Below the pieces are notes generated by a model, which worked only from the letters and a program-made list of their open reading frames with translations, had not been told where the DNA came from and did no database searches. Position numbers and translations under genes: made by a program. Shown here piece after piece: positions 48,790 through 57,579 of a DNA stretch of 64,000 nucleotides. Position 1 is the first letter of the stretch. Each line of letters opens with the position of its first letter. The DNA is taken from contig NZ_KB906260.1 in NCBI RefSeq assembly GCF_000381265.1, forward strand, positions 224,289 to 288,288, in the 5' to 3' direction. This stretch comes from Curvibacter lanceolatus ATCC 14669 (GTDB taxonomy: Bacteria > Pseudomonadota > Gammaproteobacteria > Burkholderiales > Burkholderiaceae_C).

Positions 48790-49712
48790 CAGAACCCTCC
48801 CAGCGCCGCCTGCACATCAGCCGGCCAGGCCTTGGGGTCAAAGCCATGGTGGCGGAACAGGGCCAGGGTGATGCGCTCCATGCCGAAGCCGACGCAGGCC
48901 GTGTGGGCGACCTCGTCGCCCGGGGTACGCAACTTCCAGATCAAACCGAAATGGTCCATGTGGTAGTTGAAGCTCAGGCAGGCGGTCGGGTTCTCTTCGC
49001 TGTTGACGGGCACCAGCAATTCAAATTTGAGCTTCTGCTGCCGCTGGCTTGCAGCCAGCACACGACCGGCGCGACCAAAGAAGGGATCGTTCGCCACATC
49101 GATGGTCAAGGGCAGGGCCAGGGAACGCATGAGCTTTTCGCCCGCCTCCAGCCAGTGGGCGCGGAAGGCCAGCACCTGGTCGGGCGTGCCGACGCGCACG
49201 TACTCACGCATGCGGAAAAGCTGCAGCCGCGTGGGCTCCAGCGAGGGCTCGTGCCGGAAGCAGTACGACAGCAGGTCCAAGGTCACGCCATCGGGGCCAA
49301 CCGGCCCTCGGCGTGCTACCACCGGGTAGGAAGGGTAGCAGGCAGCCGGCGTCAGCACCACGCCAGAGGCCTTCTGGCCTTCGGTCCAGTCCTTGCCTTC
49401 AGCCACGCATTCAAGGATGCGGCGGTGCTCGCTCTCATCGCCGCAAAAGCAATGCACCGTGCCAGCGAAGTGGGGAAAGGTCTTGAGGTATTCGCTCTCT
49501 TCAAAGGTCTGCTGCGAGATGGCAGGCGGAAAACGCATCACCTCGGCCTTCTGATCGGCACCATAGCGGGTGATCAGGCGGTCCAGCTTGTCGAGGATGT
49601 CCTCGAACACCCCGCTTTTGCCATACAGGCCATCGACCCCCATGGGAATCAGGTGGCCTGCGGCAATCAACTGCTCAAGAAAAGTAGGGCTCGTATCCAG
49701 GGCGTCGCTCAT
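48789..49712 (-). CDS. Amino acid:[carrier protein] ligase (class II aaRS homologue)
   Basis: A 307-residue relative of atypical seryl-tRNA synthetases that lacks the tRNA-binding domain. Class II motif 2 is FRHEPSLEPTRLQLFRMREY (152-171) and motif 3 is GFGMERITLALF (276-287). The zinc site of the family is Cys-Glu-Cys, here Cys125, Glu170 and Cys273, which would bind the amino group of the substrate. Family members activate glycine or alanine with ATP and load it on the phosphopantetheine arm of a small carrier protein, as shown in Bradyrhizobium. The carrier protein gene is two genes upstream in the same operon. Starts 1 base after the flavoprotein stop. Confidence 0.9.
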   Translation of the reverse strand: MSDALDTSPTFLEQLIAAGHLIPMGVDGLYGKSGVFEDILDKLDRLITRYGADQKAEVMRFPPAISQQTFEESEYLKTFPHFAGTVHCFCGDESEHRRILECVAEGKDWTEGQKASGVVLTPAACYPSYPVVARRGPVGPDGVTLDLLSYCFRHEPSLEPTRLQLFRMREYVRVGTPDQVLAFRAHWLEAGEKLMRSLALPLTIDVANDPFFGRAGRVLAASQRQQKLKFELLVPVNSEENPTACLSFNYHMDHFGLIWKLRTPGDEVAHTACVGFGMERITLALFRHHGFDPKAWPADVQAALGGF

Positions 49713-49713
49713 G

Positions 49714-50925
49714 TCAGGCCAATCCGAATTGCAGGGGATCCATCAGCAGGAAGCTGCTCATGGTTTCAATCAAACGTGCGTTGTTGATCATCAACGGTGC
49801 GGAGTGCAGATCACGCAGGTGGCGGCCCAGGCTGGCCGCACCTTCGGTCTTGTAGGCAGCAAAGCCGACCGTGGTGAGTGCCTCCTGCACCACCGCAAGA
49901 CAGCCTTCGGACATGGTGCTCTTGAGCAAGGTCAGATCGGTCGTCAGCGACATGGGCAAGGCCCCCTGCCCCGCGGCCATGGCGGCCTCGAAGCGGGTGG
50001 CAGCCGACAGCAGACGTGCATGCAGCACCTGCACCCGGGCCACCAGATCGGGCAGGCGCGTGGCTGCCGCCGGCAATTGACCGCCCGACTGCTTCATCAC
50101 CGAGCGCAGATGGGTCCGGGCGCGCAGCAAGGCACTGTGGGCGATGCCAAACCACACGCTGGACCACAAAATGTGCGAAACCGGCAGCATGGTGTTGGCA
50201 ATGATTTCGGCAAAGGGAGCCTCGAAGATCTGCTCACAAGCCCCTTCGGAGCGGATCATGAACGCATCGCTGCAGGTGCCACGCATGCCCATGGCATCCC
50301 AGCCACCTGTCTTTTCCAACTGGTACTGGTCCTTCAGCACGGTGACCATGACCTGGCCATTGGGCGGGGCCTGCTCGTCGGCGCGCGCCGTGATCAACAA
50401 GGCATCGGCATAGGCGCCGTACGAGACCACCGAGCCATGTTTGTCGAGCTTGAACCGATCCCCGTCCCGGACCACATGGGTCAACGAGCGGCGGATATCG
50501 CCACCCACGCCCACCTCGGAGGTCACCGAACCCAGCAGCAAGGCCTCGGCGACCACTCGCTTTTGCAGGGCCTGGTACCAAGGAGAGGAGCCAGCGTGGT
50601 GCACGATCGAGGACAGCTTGATCTGGTGCATGGCAAAGATCATTCCGCTGGCACCGCAAGCACCACCGATCTGGGCACACATGGCCGCGATCTGGCGCAG
50701 GCTCAGCCCTGGCCCTCCCAGCGACTGAGGCACCCACGCCGCCAGCAGACCGGAATCACGCATGGCCTGCACGGCCTCGGCGGGGAAACGCCCCTCACGA
50801 TCAACCTCCTGGGCATGGCGTGCCGCCACTTCGGCAATCACCGCGGCGCGGGCGGACCAATCGTCACGACAGGGGTTCACGCCCGGAAGGGCTTCAACCG
50901 GGGCAAGGGGGGTGGACGTGCTCAT
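49714..50925 (-). CDS. Acyl-CoA dehydrogenase-like flavoprotein
   Basis: A 403-residue FAD enzyme of the acyl-CoA dehydrogenase fold: N-terminal helical domain (FPAEAVQAMRDSGLLAAWVPQSLGGPGLS), beta domain (SVTSEVGVGGDIRRSLTHVVRDGDRFKLDKHG, GWDAMGMRGTCSDAF) and C-terminal helices (LLKSTMSEGCLAVVQEALTTVGFAAYKTEG). In this operon its likely substrate is an acyl or aminoacyl group on the carrier protein, comparable to prolyl-carrier-protein dehydrogenases of pyrrole pathways (PltE, RedW); this is inference. The ATG overlaps the carrier protein stop by 4 bases (ATGA). Confidence 0.88.
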   Translation of the reverse strand: MSTSTPLAPVEALPGVNPCRDDWSARAAVIAEVAARHAQEVDREGRFPAEAVQAMRDSGLLAAWVPQSLGGPGLSLRQIAAMCAQIGGACGASGMIFAMHQIKLSSIVHHAGSSPWYQALQKRVVAEALLLGSVTSEVGVGGDIRRSLTHVVRDGDRFKLDKHGSVVSYGAYADALLITARADEQAPPNGQVMVTVLKDQYQLEKTGGWDAMGMRGTCSDAFMIRSEGACEQIFEAPFAEIIANTMLPVSHILWSSVWFGIAHSALLRARTHLRSVMKQSGGQLPAAATRLPDLVARVQVLHARLLSAATRFEAAMAAGQGALPMSLTTDLTLLKSTMSEGCLAVVQEALTTVGFAAYKTEGAASLGRHLRDLHSAPLMINNARLIETMSSFLLMDPLQFGLA

Positions 50926-51173
50926 GTGGGGGCTTGCTCGGCCTGCAGCTTGTGCAGAACAGAGGCCAAAGCCGCAATGCTGGAGAAAGTGGCACGGTTC
51001 AGGTATTCATCGGGGATTTCGACATCGAAACGATCCTCGACGGCCAGCATGACGTTGACGATGGCCAGACTGTCCAGCCCAGCCGCAAACAAATCGGCAT
51101 CGTCACTCAAGCCATCCAGGGCCTGGGCCATGCGCCCCTGTTTGGCGAAGATCTCACGCAGTGCGTTGTTCAT
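50922..51173 (-). CDS. Small acyl/aminoacyl carrier protein
   Basis: An 83-residue phosphopantetheine-binding protein from the ATG at 51173. The attachment Ser35 is in LFAAGLDSLAIVN, and helices 1, 2 and 3 follow the usual pattern (ALREIFAKQGRMAQAL, VNVMLAVEDRFDVEIPDEYL, TFSSIAALASVLHKL). It is too divergent from fatty-acid AcpP (DSL-dVElVM) and lies apart from fab genes, so it should be the dedicated partner of the aminoacyl ligase. First gene of the six-gene operon. Confidence 0.92.
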   Translation of the reverse strand: MNNALREIFAKQGRMAQALDGLSDDADLFAAGLDSLAIVNVMLAVEDRFDVEIPDEYLNRATFSSIAALASVLHKLQAEQAPT

Positions 51174-51215
51174 GATTCTTGTGATTCCAAAGAACCACCA
51201 CACAATCGTGTCGAA

Positions 51216-51243
51216 CGAGCCGAGATTTCAGCAGTTCGGCTCG
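51216..51243 (-). other. Hairpin in the carrier-protein mRNA leader
   Basis: CGAGCCGA (51216-51223) and TCGGCTCG (51236-51243) form an 8-bp stem with a 12-base loop inside the untranslated leader, 43 bases before the ATG. Confidence 0.5.
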
Positions 51244-51276
51244 AAGTGTAATGATGGGTAACATTCTGTCACCGGA

Positions 51277-51305
51277 ATCATAACGAGGGGTGGGAGTGGT
51301 TTCAA
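51277..51305 (-). promoter_or_regulatory. Promoter of the carrier-protein operon
   Basis: On the minus strand TTGAAA (51300-51305), 17 bases, TATGAT (51277-51282): a near-consensus sigma70 promoter. Start would be near 51270. At that place GGTGACAGAATGTTACC forms an imperfect inverted repeat (51257-51273), a possible operator. Confidence 0.65.
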
Positions 51306-51363
51306 CAAAACCCGACCGCCGCAGGGCCATGGTTCAAACCAATCAGTGAACTAGTTGGCAGGC

Positions 51364-51398
51364 CGCCTTGTTGACGCGCTCGGGGCACCAACAAGGCG
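51364..51398. repeat. 10-bp inverted repeat upstream of the carrier-protein promoter
   Basis: CGCCTTGTTG (51364-51373) and CAACAAGGCG (51389-51398), 15-base spacer, about 60 bp upstream of the -35 box. No T run on either side. May be an activator site or a hairpin. Confidence 0.45.
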
Positions 51399-51426
51399 AC
51401 CCGAAAAACAACCCAAGCGATTCACC

Positions 51427-51465
51427 AAAAAAAATGGGTCAGTTCCTTTTGAGAACTGACCCATT
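51427..51465 (-). terminator. Strong terminator after tRNA-Pro
   Basis: AATGGGTCAGTTC (51433-51445) pairs exactly with GAACTGACCCATT (51453-51465), 7-base loop, then eight T on the minus strand. It closes the ihfA-merR-tRNA transcript 18 bases after the tRNA. Confidence 0.92.
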
Positions 51466-51482
51466 GTTTCACTGGAATAAAA

Positions 51483-51559
51483 TGGTCGGCGTGGCGGGAT
51501 TCGAACTCGCGACCCCTTGCACCCCATGCAAGTGCGCTACCAGGCTGCGCTACACGCCG
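51483..51559 (-). tRNA. tRNA-Pro (anticodon GGG)
   Basis: A 77-base cloverleaf: acceptor stem CGGCGTG (51553-51559) with CACGCCG (51487-51493), discriminator A, encoded CCA (51483-51485), anticodon stem CTTGC/GCAAG around ATGGGGT with anticodon GGG, and T-arm with GTTCGAATC. Reads CCC and CCU codons. Confidence 0.95.
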
Positions 51560-51585
51560 ACAAGAATTAAATTATATAGCGGTTT

Positions 51586-52026
51586 TCAGGCGCTTTCGGC
51601 GAGAAGCTCGAAAATCTCAAATAATTCTTTGCGCAGAGCCTGCAGGTCTCCCACGGCAGGCAGTTGGCCAGCAGTGCGCGCACCGTCAGCGGCCGCCAGC
51701 GCCACCGAGCCAGACCCATGAGCTTGCTGCACCTGCGGTGCATCGACGTCAGCAACGGCCTGCTCCAGACCACCCACTTCTTGCAGCTTGTTGCGCGCCC
51801 CGACGATGGTGAAGCCCTGGTCATACAGCAAGTCTCGGATGCGCCGAATCATGAGCACCTCGTGGTGCTGGTAATAACGGCGATTCCCGCGGCGCTTCAT
51901 GGGCCGCAGCTGGGTGAACTCTTGCTCCCAATACCGCAAGACGTGTGGCTTGACGCCGCACAGTTCGCCCACCTCACCGATGGTGAAGTAGCGTTTGACC
52001 GGAATGGGGGGCAATGGGTTTGCCAT
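51586..52026 (-). CDS. MerR-family transcriptional regulator
   Basis: A 146-residue MerR-type protein from the ATG at 52026. The N-terminal winged helix is clear: RYFTIGEVGELCGVKPHVLRYWEQEFTQLRPMKRRGNRRYYQHHEVLMIRRIRDLLYDQGFTI. The rest is a short helical tail without a metal- or drug-binding domain. Such a gene behind ihfA is a common arrangement in Proteobacteria. Target unknown. It is followed by tRNA-Pro. Confidence 0.9.
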   Translation of the reverse strand: MANPLPPIPVKRYFTIGEVGELCGVKPHVLRYWEQEFTQLRPMKRRGNRRYYQHHEVLMIRRIRDLLYDQGFTIVGARNKLQEVGGLEQAVADVDAPQVQQAHGSGSVALAAADGARTAGQLPAVGDLQALRKELFEIFELLAESA

Positions 52027-52125
52027 GTGGATGACGGACGACACGAAAAGCTTTTAGGTTACTGCAGAGCTGCCTCAAATGCCAGCCAGCACAGGCAGGT
52101 CTCTCGCAAAAGAGTGGCTTAGTCC

Positions 52126-52455
52126 TCAGCCTTGAATCTGCTCTTTGAGCTTGTGGCTGGCATGGAAGGTCACAACGCGGCGGGCCCCGATGGGAATGGC
52201 CTCTCCCGTGCGGGGATTGCGCCCCGGGCGCGGTGCCTTGGTACGGATCTGAAAATTGCCGAAACCGGAAATCTTCACATCCTCCCCCGACACCAGGCTC
52301 TCTGCGACCAAGTCAAAAAACGCGTCGACCATGTCTTTGGACTCGCGCTTGTTCAAGCCGATCTGCTCGAACAAGAGGTCCGCCAATTGAGCCTTGGTCA
52401 GCGCCGTCGTTTCGAGGTCATCGACCGCGAACTCGATCTCGGGAAGAGTCGACAT
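52126..52455 (-). CDS. ihfA: Integration host factor subunit alpha
   Basis: DNA-bending protein, 109 residues from the ATG at 52455. HU/IHF fold: [62 protein letters not shown] with the DNA-intercalating Pro in RNP, and [16 protein letters not shown]. The longer upstream frame overlaps pheT and is not IHF-like. As in E. coli, it follows pheT. Confidence 0.97.
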   Translation of the reverse strand: MSTLPEIEFAVDDLETTALTKAQLADLLFEQIGLNKRESKDMVDAFFDLVAESLVSGEDVKISGFGNFQIRTKAPRPGRNPRTGEAIPIGARRVVTFHASHKLKEQIQG

Positions 52456-52471
52456 GTTGTCTCGCATCCTC

Positions 52472-54907
52472 TCAAGCACGCAGGCGGGCGCCCGTATCGG
52501 CGGACAGCTTCTGCAACACGGCCTGCACGGCCACTTCGATCTGTTCGTCCGTGAGCGTGTTCTCACCACCATGCAAGGTGAGGCGGATGGCCAGGCTCTT
52601 TTCACCCGCAGCCAGGCCACCCTGCACAACCGAGCCATCTTTCTGGACCTTGGGGCGGTAGAGGTCGAAGAGGGTCACGTCACGCAGCAGGCCGCCAGTA
52701 TCCGCCGCACGGATGGCCGCCTGCACCGCGGCATAGGTGACCTGATCCCCCAGCACCACGGCGACGTCGCGGGTGACCGGCTGCAGGCGCGAGACCGGCT
52801 CGAAGGCCGGGACGCGGCGCGCCAACACAGGGTCCAAAGCCAACTCAAAGACCAGAGGCGAAGAGGCGAAGCCCCATTTTTGACGCCAGCGCGGATGCAA
52901 TTCGCCGACATGCCCAATGGTCTGCCCATCCAGCTGCACTGCAGCCGTGCGACCAGGGTGCAAAGAGGGATGCTCGGCCGGAACAAAGACCGGCTTGAGC
53001 GGCGCCAGCAAGGCCTCGACGTCGCCCTTGATGTCGTAAAAATCAACCGCTCTTTCGGGCATGCCCCACTGGGTAGACGCATGCGTGCCCCAGGCCACAC
53101 CCGCCACCCGCATGGGCTGGTCGAAACCGGAAACGGTGGTGATCGAATCCGTCACAGAGGCATCGCGCAGGAACACACGCCCCAATTCGAACACACGCAC
53201 GCGAGAGGCCTTGCGGTCGGCATTGAACTTGAGGACTTGCAAGAGCGAACCGATCAACGACGAACGCATGACGCTCATCTGGCTGGCAATCGGGTTCAAC
53301 AACTTGATGGGGTTGGGATTGGCTGCCAGCTCATGCTCCCAGGAGGCATCCACGAAGCTGAAGTTGATGGTTTCCTGGTAACCCAGGCCGGCCAGCAGAC
53401 GACGCACGGCAAAGGAACTGCGTTGCGCCTCGGCACGCAGCTTGGGCACGATGGGAGCCAGCGGCTTGGTGGTCGGCAGGTTGTTGTAACCCACCATGCG
53501 AGCCACTTCCTCGATCAGGTCTTCCTCGATGGTGAGGTCGAAGCGGTAGGAAGGCGGCGTCACGGTCAAGGTACCGGAACCCTCGGTGACCGGAAGGCCC
53601 AGGCGACGCAGCGCGAGCGCACAGCGCTCCTGTCCCAGGGCCATGCCGATGACCTTTTCAGCACGTGCCACCCGCAAGGTGACCGGTTGAGCCGAAGGCA
53701 CGTTGACCCGCTGATCATCAATCGGACCCGGCTCGCCACCGCAGATATCAATGATCAGCTGCGTGATGCGCTCGATGTGCTCAACGGTGAGCTCAGGATC
53801 GACACCCCGCTCGAATCGATGCCCCGCATCGGTCGAGAAGTTGAAACGGCGCGAACGACCGGCGACAGCCTTGGGCCACCAGAAAGCGGCTTCGACGTAG
53901 ACGTTTTGCGTGTCGTCAGACACCGCCGTCGAATCTCCACCCATGATGCCCGCCAGAGACTCGACCTGCTGCGCATCGGCGATCACGCCCACTTGGCCGT
54001 CTACCGTGATGGTGTTGCCATTGAGCAGCTTCAGCGTCTCGCCTTCACGCCCCCAACGCACATCCAAACCGCCTTGGATCTTGTCCAGATCGAAAATATG
54101 CGACGGGCGCCCCAGCTCGAACATCACATAGTTGGAGATGTCCACCAGCGGGGCCACGCTGCGTTGTCCGCAACGCGCCAGACGATCCACCATCCACTTC
54201 GGGGTGGCCGCCTTGGGGTTCACACCACGCACCACACGGCCCGAGAAGCGGCCGCACAGATCAGGCGCGCTGATCGTCACAGGCAGCCGTTGCTCATGAA
54301 CCGCCGCCAGGGTGGGGAAGGCGGGTTGCAACAATGGGCTGCCCGTGAGGGCAGCGACTTCTCGCGCGATGCCGTACACGCTCAGGCAGTGCGCCAGGTT
54401 GGGTGTGAGTTTCAGCGTGAAGAGCGTATCGTCCAGCTGCAGGTATTCGCGGATGTTCTGACCCAGCGGCGCGTCAGCGGGCAGCTCCATCAGACCGCCA
54501 TGGTCTTCGGACAACTTCAGCTCACGGGCAGAGCACAACATGCCCTGGCTTTCTACGCCTCGCAGCTTGCCGACCTTGATCACAAAAGGCTTGCCATCCT
54601 CCCCAGGCGGCAACTCGGCGCCCACCATGGCACACGGAATGCGGATGCCCACGCGCGCATTGGGTGCACCGCAGACGATGTTGAGCAGCTCAGCCTGGCC
54701 CACATCCACCTGGCACACACGCAGGCGATCGGCGTTGGGATGCTGCTCTGCCTGCTTGATCTCCCCCACCACCACACGGGTGAAGGGAGGCGCCACAGGC
54801 TGCAACTCTTCCACTTCCAGACCCGCCATCGTGAGGGCGTCGGAAAGCTCGGCCGTCGTCAGCGGCGGGTTGCAGAACTCACGCAACCAGGATTCAGGAA
54901 ATTGCAT
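52472..54907 (-). CDS. pheT: Phenylalanyl-tRNA synthetase beta subunit
   Basis: An 811-residue subunit of the (alpha-beta)2 enzyme. Domains in order: start [21 protein letters not shown], tRNA-binding EMAP-like domain ([23 protein letters not shown]), B3/B4 (editing), B5, and the C-terminal ferredoxin-fold anticodon-binding domain ([20 protein letters not shown] to the end). Downstream of pheS by 79 bases, upstream of ihfA. Confidence 0.97.
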   Translation of the reverse strand: MQFPESWLREFCNPPLTTAELSDALTMAGLEVEELQPVAPPFTRVVVGEIKQAEQHPNADRLRVCQVDVGQAELLNIVCGAPNARVGIRIPCAMVGAELPPGEDGKPFVIKVGKLRGVESQGMLCSARELKLSEDHGGLMELPADAPLGQNIREYLQLDDTLFTLKLTPNLAHCLSVYGIAREVAALTGSPLLQPAFPTLAAVHEQRLPVTISAPDLCGRFSGRVVRGVNPKAATPKWMVDRLARCGQRSVAPLVDISNYVMFELGRPSHIFDLDKIQGGLDVRWGREGETLKLLNGNTITVDGQVGVIADAQQVESLAGIMGGDSTAVSDDTQNVYVEAAFWWPKAVAGRSRRFNFSTDAGHRFERGVDPELTVEHIERITQLIIDICGGEPGPIDDQRVNVPSAQPVTLRVARAEKVIGMALGQERCALALRRLGLPVTEGSGTLTVTPPSYRFDLTIEEDLIEEVARMVGYNNLPTTKPLAPIVPKLRAEAQRSSFAVRRLLAGLGYQETINFSFVDASWEHELAANPNPIKLLNPIASQMSVMRSSLIGSLLQVLKFNADRKASRVRVFELGRVFLRDASVTDSITTVSGFDQPMRVAGVAWGTHASTQWGMPERAVDFYDIKGDVEALLAPLKPVFVPAEHPSLHPGRTAAVQLDGQTIGHVGELHPRWRQKWGFASSPLVFELALDPVLARRVPAFEPVSRLQPVTRDVAVVLGDQVTYAAVQAAIRAADTGGLLRDVTLFDLYRPKVQKDGSVVQGGLAAGEKSLAIRLTLHGGENTLTDEQIEVAVQAVLQKLSADTGARLRA

Positions 54908-54986
54908 AGTCGGACTCTTCTGGTGAAGGCGTGGCGCGCAGACGATGCGTCTCGGGCATCGTGGCCCGCCAAGGCCTCAAAACGGG

Positions 54987-56039
54987 TTACTGGAACTGGG
55001 ACAGGAAACGGATATCGCCATCAAAGAACAGGCGCAGATCGTTCACACCATAGCGAAGCATGGTCAGACGATCCGGGCCCATGCCAAAGGCAAAGCCGAT
55101 GTACTTCTCGGGGTCCAGCCCCATGTTGCGAACCACGTTCGGGTGCACCTGTCCGGAGCCAGCCACCTCCAGCCAGCGCCCCGCCAGGGGGCCACTCTGG
55201 AACTGGATGTCGATCTCGGCGCTGGGCTCGGTGAAGGGAAAGAAACTCGGACGGAAGCGCAGCACCAGGTCATCCGACTCGAAAAAGGTGCGGCAGAAAT
55301 CAGTGAAGACAACCTTCAGATCCTTGAAGCTGACATTGGCACCGATCCACAAGCCCTCACACTGATGGAACATCGGCGAGTGGGTGGCATCGCTGTCGAC
55401 ACGGTAGGTCCGGCCCGGGGCGATGACACGGATCTCGGGCATGGTCTCGCCAGCATCCAGCAGAGCGCGGTGCGCATTCACATGCTGAACTGCATGGCGG
55501 ATCTGCATCGGGCTGGTGTGCGTACGCAACAGGTTTGGCGCGGTGGCAGTCCCCCCTTCGACGTAGAAGGTGTCGTGCATGGAGCGCGCGGGATGGTCTT
55601 CCGGCGTGTTGAGCGCCGTGAAATTGAACCAGTCGGATTCGATTTCAGGCCCTTGGGCCACATCAAAGCCCATTGAACCAAAAATACCTTCGATACGCTC
55701 AAGCGTGAGCGACACAGGGTGCAAGCCACCCTGCCCGGCCTGGCGCCCGGCGAGCGTCACATCCAGCGCCTCAGCCTTGAGTTGGGCATCCAGTTCGGCA
55801 TCGGCCAGCGCCTGACGGCGGGCATTCAGCGCCGCCTCAATGGCTTGCTTGGCTTGGTTGATGACGGCGCCTCGGGCCTTCTTTTCATCAATCGACAAAC
55901 TCGCCAAGCCTTTCATCAACTCGGTGATGCGCCCCGACTTGCCCAGAAACACCGCCTTGGCGTTTTCCAGGTCTGCCGGCGTGGCGGCTTGCTCGAAACC
56001 TTGTCTGGCGCTGTCGACCAGTGCGTCCAACTCGTTCAT
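54987..56039 (-). CDS. pheS: Phenylalanyl-tRNA synthetase alpha subunit
   Basis: Catalytic subunit, 350 residues from the ATG at 56039. N-terminal coiled coil ([39 protein letters not shown]), class II motif 1 ([17 protein letters not shown]), motif 2 ([23 protein letters not shown]) and motif 3 ([17 protein letters not shown]). The C-terminus [13 protein letters not shown] is typical. A terminator-like hairpin lies between rplT and this gene. Confidence 0.97.
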   Translation of the reverse strand: MNELDALVDSARQGFEQAATPADLENAKAVFLGKSGRITELMKGLASLSIDEKKARGAVINQAKQAIEAALNARRQALADAELDAQLKAEALDVTLAGRQAGQGGLHPVSLTLERIEGIFGSMGFDVAQGPEIESDWFNFTALNTPEDHPARSMHDTFYVEGGTATAPNLLRTHTSPMQIRHAVQHVNAHRALLDAGETMPEIRVIAPGRTYRVDSDATHSPMFHQCEGLWIGANVSFKDLKVVFTDFCRTFFESDDLVLRFRPSFFPFTEPSAEIDIQFQSGPLAGRWLEVAGSGQVHPNVVRNMGLDPEKYIGFAFGMGPDRLTMLRYGVNDLRLFFDGDIRFLSQFQ

Positions 56040-56054
56040 AAATTCTCTTGTCAA

Positions 56055-56093
56055 TGAAAAAGGGCTAAAGCTTTGTGCAAAGCCCTAGCCCTT
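56055..56093 (-). terminator. Terminator/attenuator between rplT and pheS
   Basis: AAGGGCTA (56060-56067) pairs with TAGCCCTT (56086-56093), with an inner GCTTT/AAAGC stem and GTGC loop, then TTTTTC on the minus strand. It ends 16 bases before the pheS ATG. It can stop the infC-rpmI-rplT transcript or act as an attenuator for pheST. Confidence 0.8.
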
Positions 56094-56142
56094 GTTTCTT
56101 GTTCGCAGCGCCCCACACAAGGCGGGGCGTAGCCGTGAAAAA

Positions 56143-56502
56143 TCAAGCAGCCAGCTTGGCCTTGACTTGGTTCACGATGCTGCCGAAGGCAGCCTTGTCA
56201 TGCACAGCGAGGTCGGCCAGCATCTTGCGGTCGATCTCGATGGAAGCCTTCTTCAGGCCGTTGGCGAACTGGCTGTAGGTCAGGCCCAGTTCACGGGCAG
56301 CGGCATTGATACGGGCGATCCACAACTGGCGGAACACGCGCTTCTTGGTACGGCGGTCACGGTAGGCATATTGCCCAGCCTTCATCACCGCCTGCTTGGC
56401 GATGCGGAAGACATTACCGCGGCGACCACGGAAACCCTTGGCGAGGGCCAGAACCTTTTTGTGACGGGCACGAGCCGTTACACCACGTTTGACGCGAGGC
56501 AT
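56143..56502 (-). CDS. rplT: 50S ribosomal protein L20
   Basis: 23S rRNA-binding assembly protein, 119 residues. Starts [18 protein letters not shown] and contains [27 protein letters not shown], the L20 signature, then [28 protein letters not shown] precedes the ATG. Between rpmI and pheS. In E. coli L20 represses its own mRNA. Confidence 0.98.
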   Translation of the reverse strand: MPRVKRGVTARARHKKVLALAKGFRGRRGNVFRIAKQAVMKAGQYAYRDRRTKKRVFRQLWIARINAAARELGLTYSQFANGLKKASIEIDRKMLADLAVHDKAAFGSIVNQVKAKLAA

Positions 56503-56528
56503 TGAATTACTCCTTGTTCGTCAGTTGA

Positions 56529-56732
56529 TTACAGGCCAGCACCGGGCAGCATCTGCGCCATGTGACCCATGTTGGTCTCATGCACAGCCACAGCACCGCG
56601 GAGGTGACGCTTGTTCTTGGTGGTCTTCTTGGTCAAGATGTGACGCTTGAAGGCTTGACCGCGCTTGACGGTACCACCCGGACGAACACGGAAGCGCTTC
56701 TTTGCGCTGCTCTTGGTCTTCATTTTGGGCAT
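56529..56732 (-). CDS. rpmI: 50S ribosomal protein L35
   Basis: A 67-residue basic protein starting [20 protein letters not shown], the standard L35 N-terminus, which fixes the ATG at 56732. AGGAG is 9 bases upstream. Between infC and rplT. Confidence 0.97.
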   Translation of the reverse strand: MPKMKTKSSAKKRFRVRPGGTVKRGQAFKRHILTKKTTKNKRHLRGAVAVHETNMGHMAQMLPGAGL

Positions 56733-56900
56733 GTTCATGCTCCTTTTACATTGTGCTCGTGAGGCGTCTGCAAACTGATTGCAGCCTTGATGGCCCCGAG
56801 CCACTTGGTCGGCGGCAGAGCGAACTCTGCCACCTGGACAGCAGGCATTGCTGCCTACCACCTGCCGAAGCTCCTCTCGCAAAGAGCTTCAGTGTTCTGA

Positions 56901-57497
56901 TCAAACTGACGCTGCAGCGGCACCCGCTTCAGCAGGCTTGGCCGCTGAAGGCTTGCGCTTGCCTGGGGCGATCATCATGATCATCTGACGCCCTTCCAGC
57001 TTGGGAAACTGCTCGACCACGATCAGGTCAGCCAGTTCATCCCGAATGCGCTGCAACAAGGCCATGCCGATTTCCTGGTGGGTGATTTCACGCCCACGGA
57101 AACGCAAGGTGATCTTGCATTTGTCGCCATCTTCAAGAAAGCGCTTGATATTGCGCATCTTGATGTTGTAGTCGCCGTCATCGGTGCCGGGACGGAACTT
57201 GACTTCCTTGACCTCGATGACTTTTTGCTTGGATTTCGCCTCAGCAGCTTTTTTCTGCTCTTGGTACTTGAACTTGCCGTAATCCATCAAGCGACAGACT
57301 GGCGGGTTCGCAGTGGCCGCGATTTCAACCAGATCCACATCCAACTCACCCGCCATGCGAAGCGCTTCCGCAAGGCTGACGATGCCGATGGGCTCGTTTT
57401 CCGGACCGGAAAGTCGAACTTCCGGTGCCATGATTTCACGGTTCAGACGGTGCTTGCGCTCTTCCCGCTGGCGACGATCACGAAATTCAGTAGCGAT
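56901..57497 (-). CDS. infC: Translation initiation factor IF-3 (ATC start codon)
   Basis: Initiation factor that monitors start-codon choice; 198 residues. The first ATG in frame (57431) would cut off the conserved N-terminus. Reading upstream gives [20 protein letters not shown] directly before EIMAPEVRL, and the first codon is ATC at 57497 with AAGGA 8 bases before it. infC genes of many bacteria start with AUU or AUC, which IF3 itself discriminates against, so it represses its own synthesis. N-domain: [15 protein letters not shown] segment, here [17 protein letters not shown]-domain: [21 protein letters not shown]. Followed by rpmI and rplT. Confidence 0.94.
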   Translation of the reverse strand: MATEFRDRRQREERKHRLNREIMAPEVRLSGPENEPIGIVSLAEALRMAGELDVDLVEIAATANPPVCRLMDYGKFKYQEQKKAAEAKSKQKVIEVKEVKFRPGTDDGDYNIKMRNIKRFLEDGDKCKITLRFRGREITHQEIGMALLQRIRDELADLIVVEQFPKLEGRQMIMMIAPGKRKPSAAKPAEAGAAAASV

Positions 57498-57519
57498 GGC
57501 TAGTGTCCTTTAAATAATG

Positions 57520-57563
57520 GCTGCACATGCAGCTTTAGCCGACGGCAACGCGTCAGCTAAAGC
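57520..57563 (-). other. Structured thrS-infC gap
   Basis: GCTTTAGC (57532-57539) pairs with GCTAAAGC (57556-57563), with an inner GACG/CGTC stem. A second small repeat, GCTGCA/TGCAGC (57520-57533), overlaps its left arm, so the two may compete. It lies 23-66 bases before the infC start. No T run follows it closely. Confidence 0.5.
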
Positions 57564-57579
57564 GATGGTTGACTGAGTG

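Noticed and set aside
52394..55234. 946-codon plus-strand frame opposite pheT
   Set aside because: Antisense shadow of pheT; Arg/His/Gln-rich and without recognisable domain.
56094..56142. Phe leader peptide for pheST
   Set aside because: No ATG- or GTG-started ORF with Phe codons lies between rplT and the terminator.
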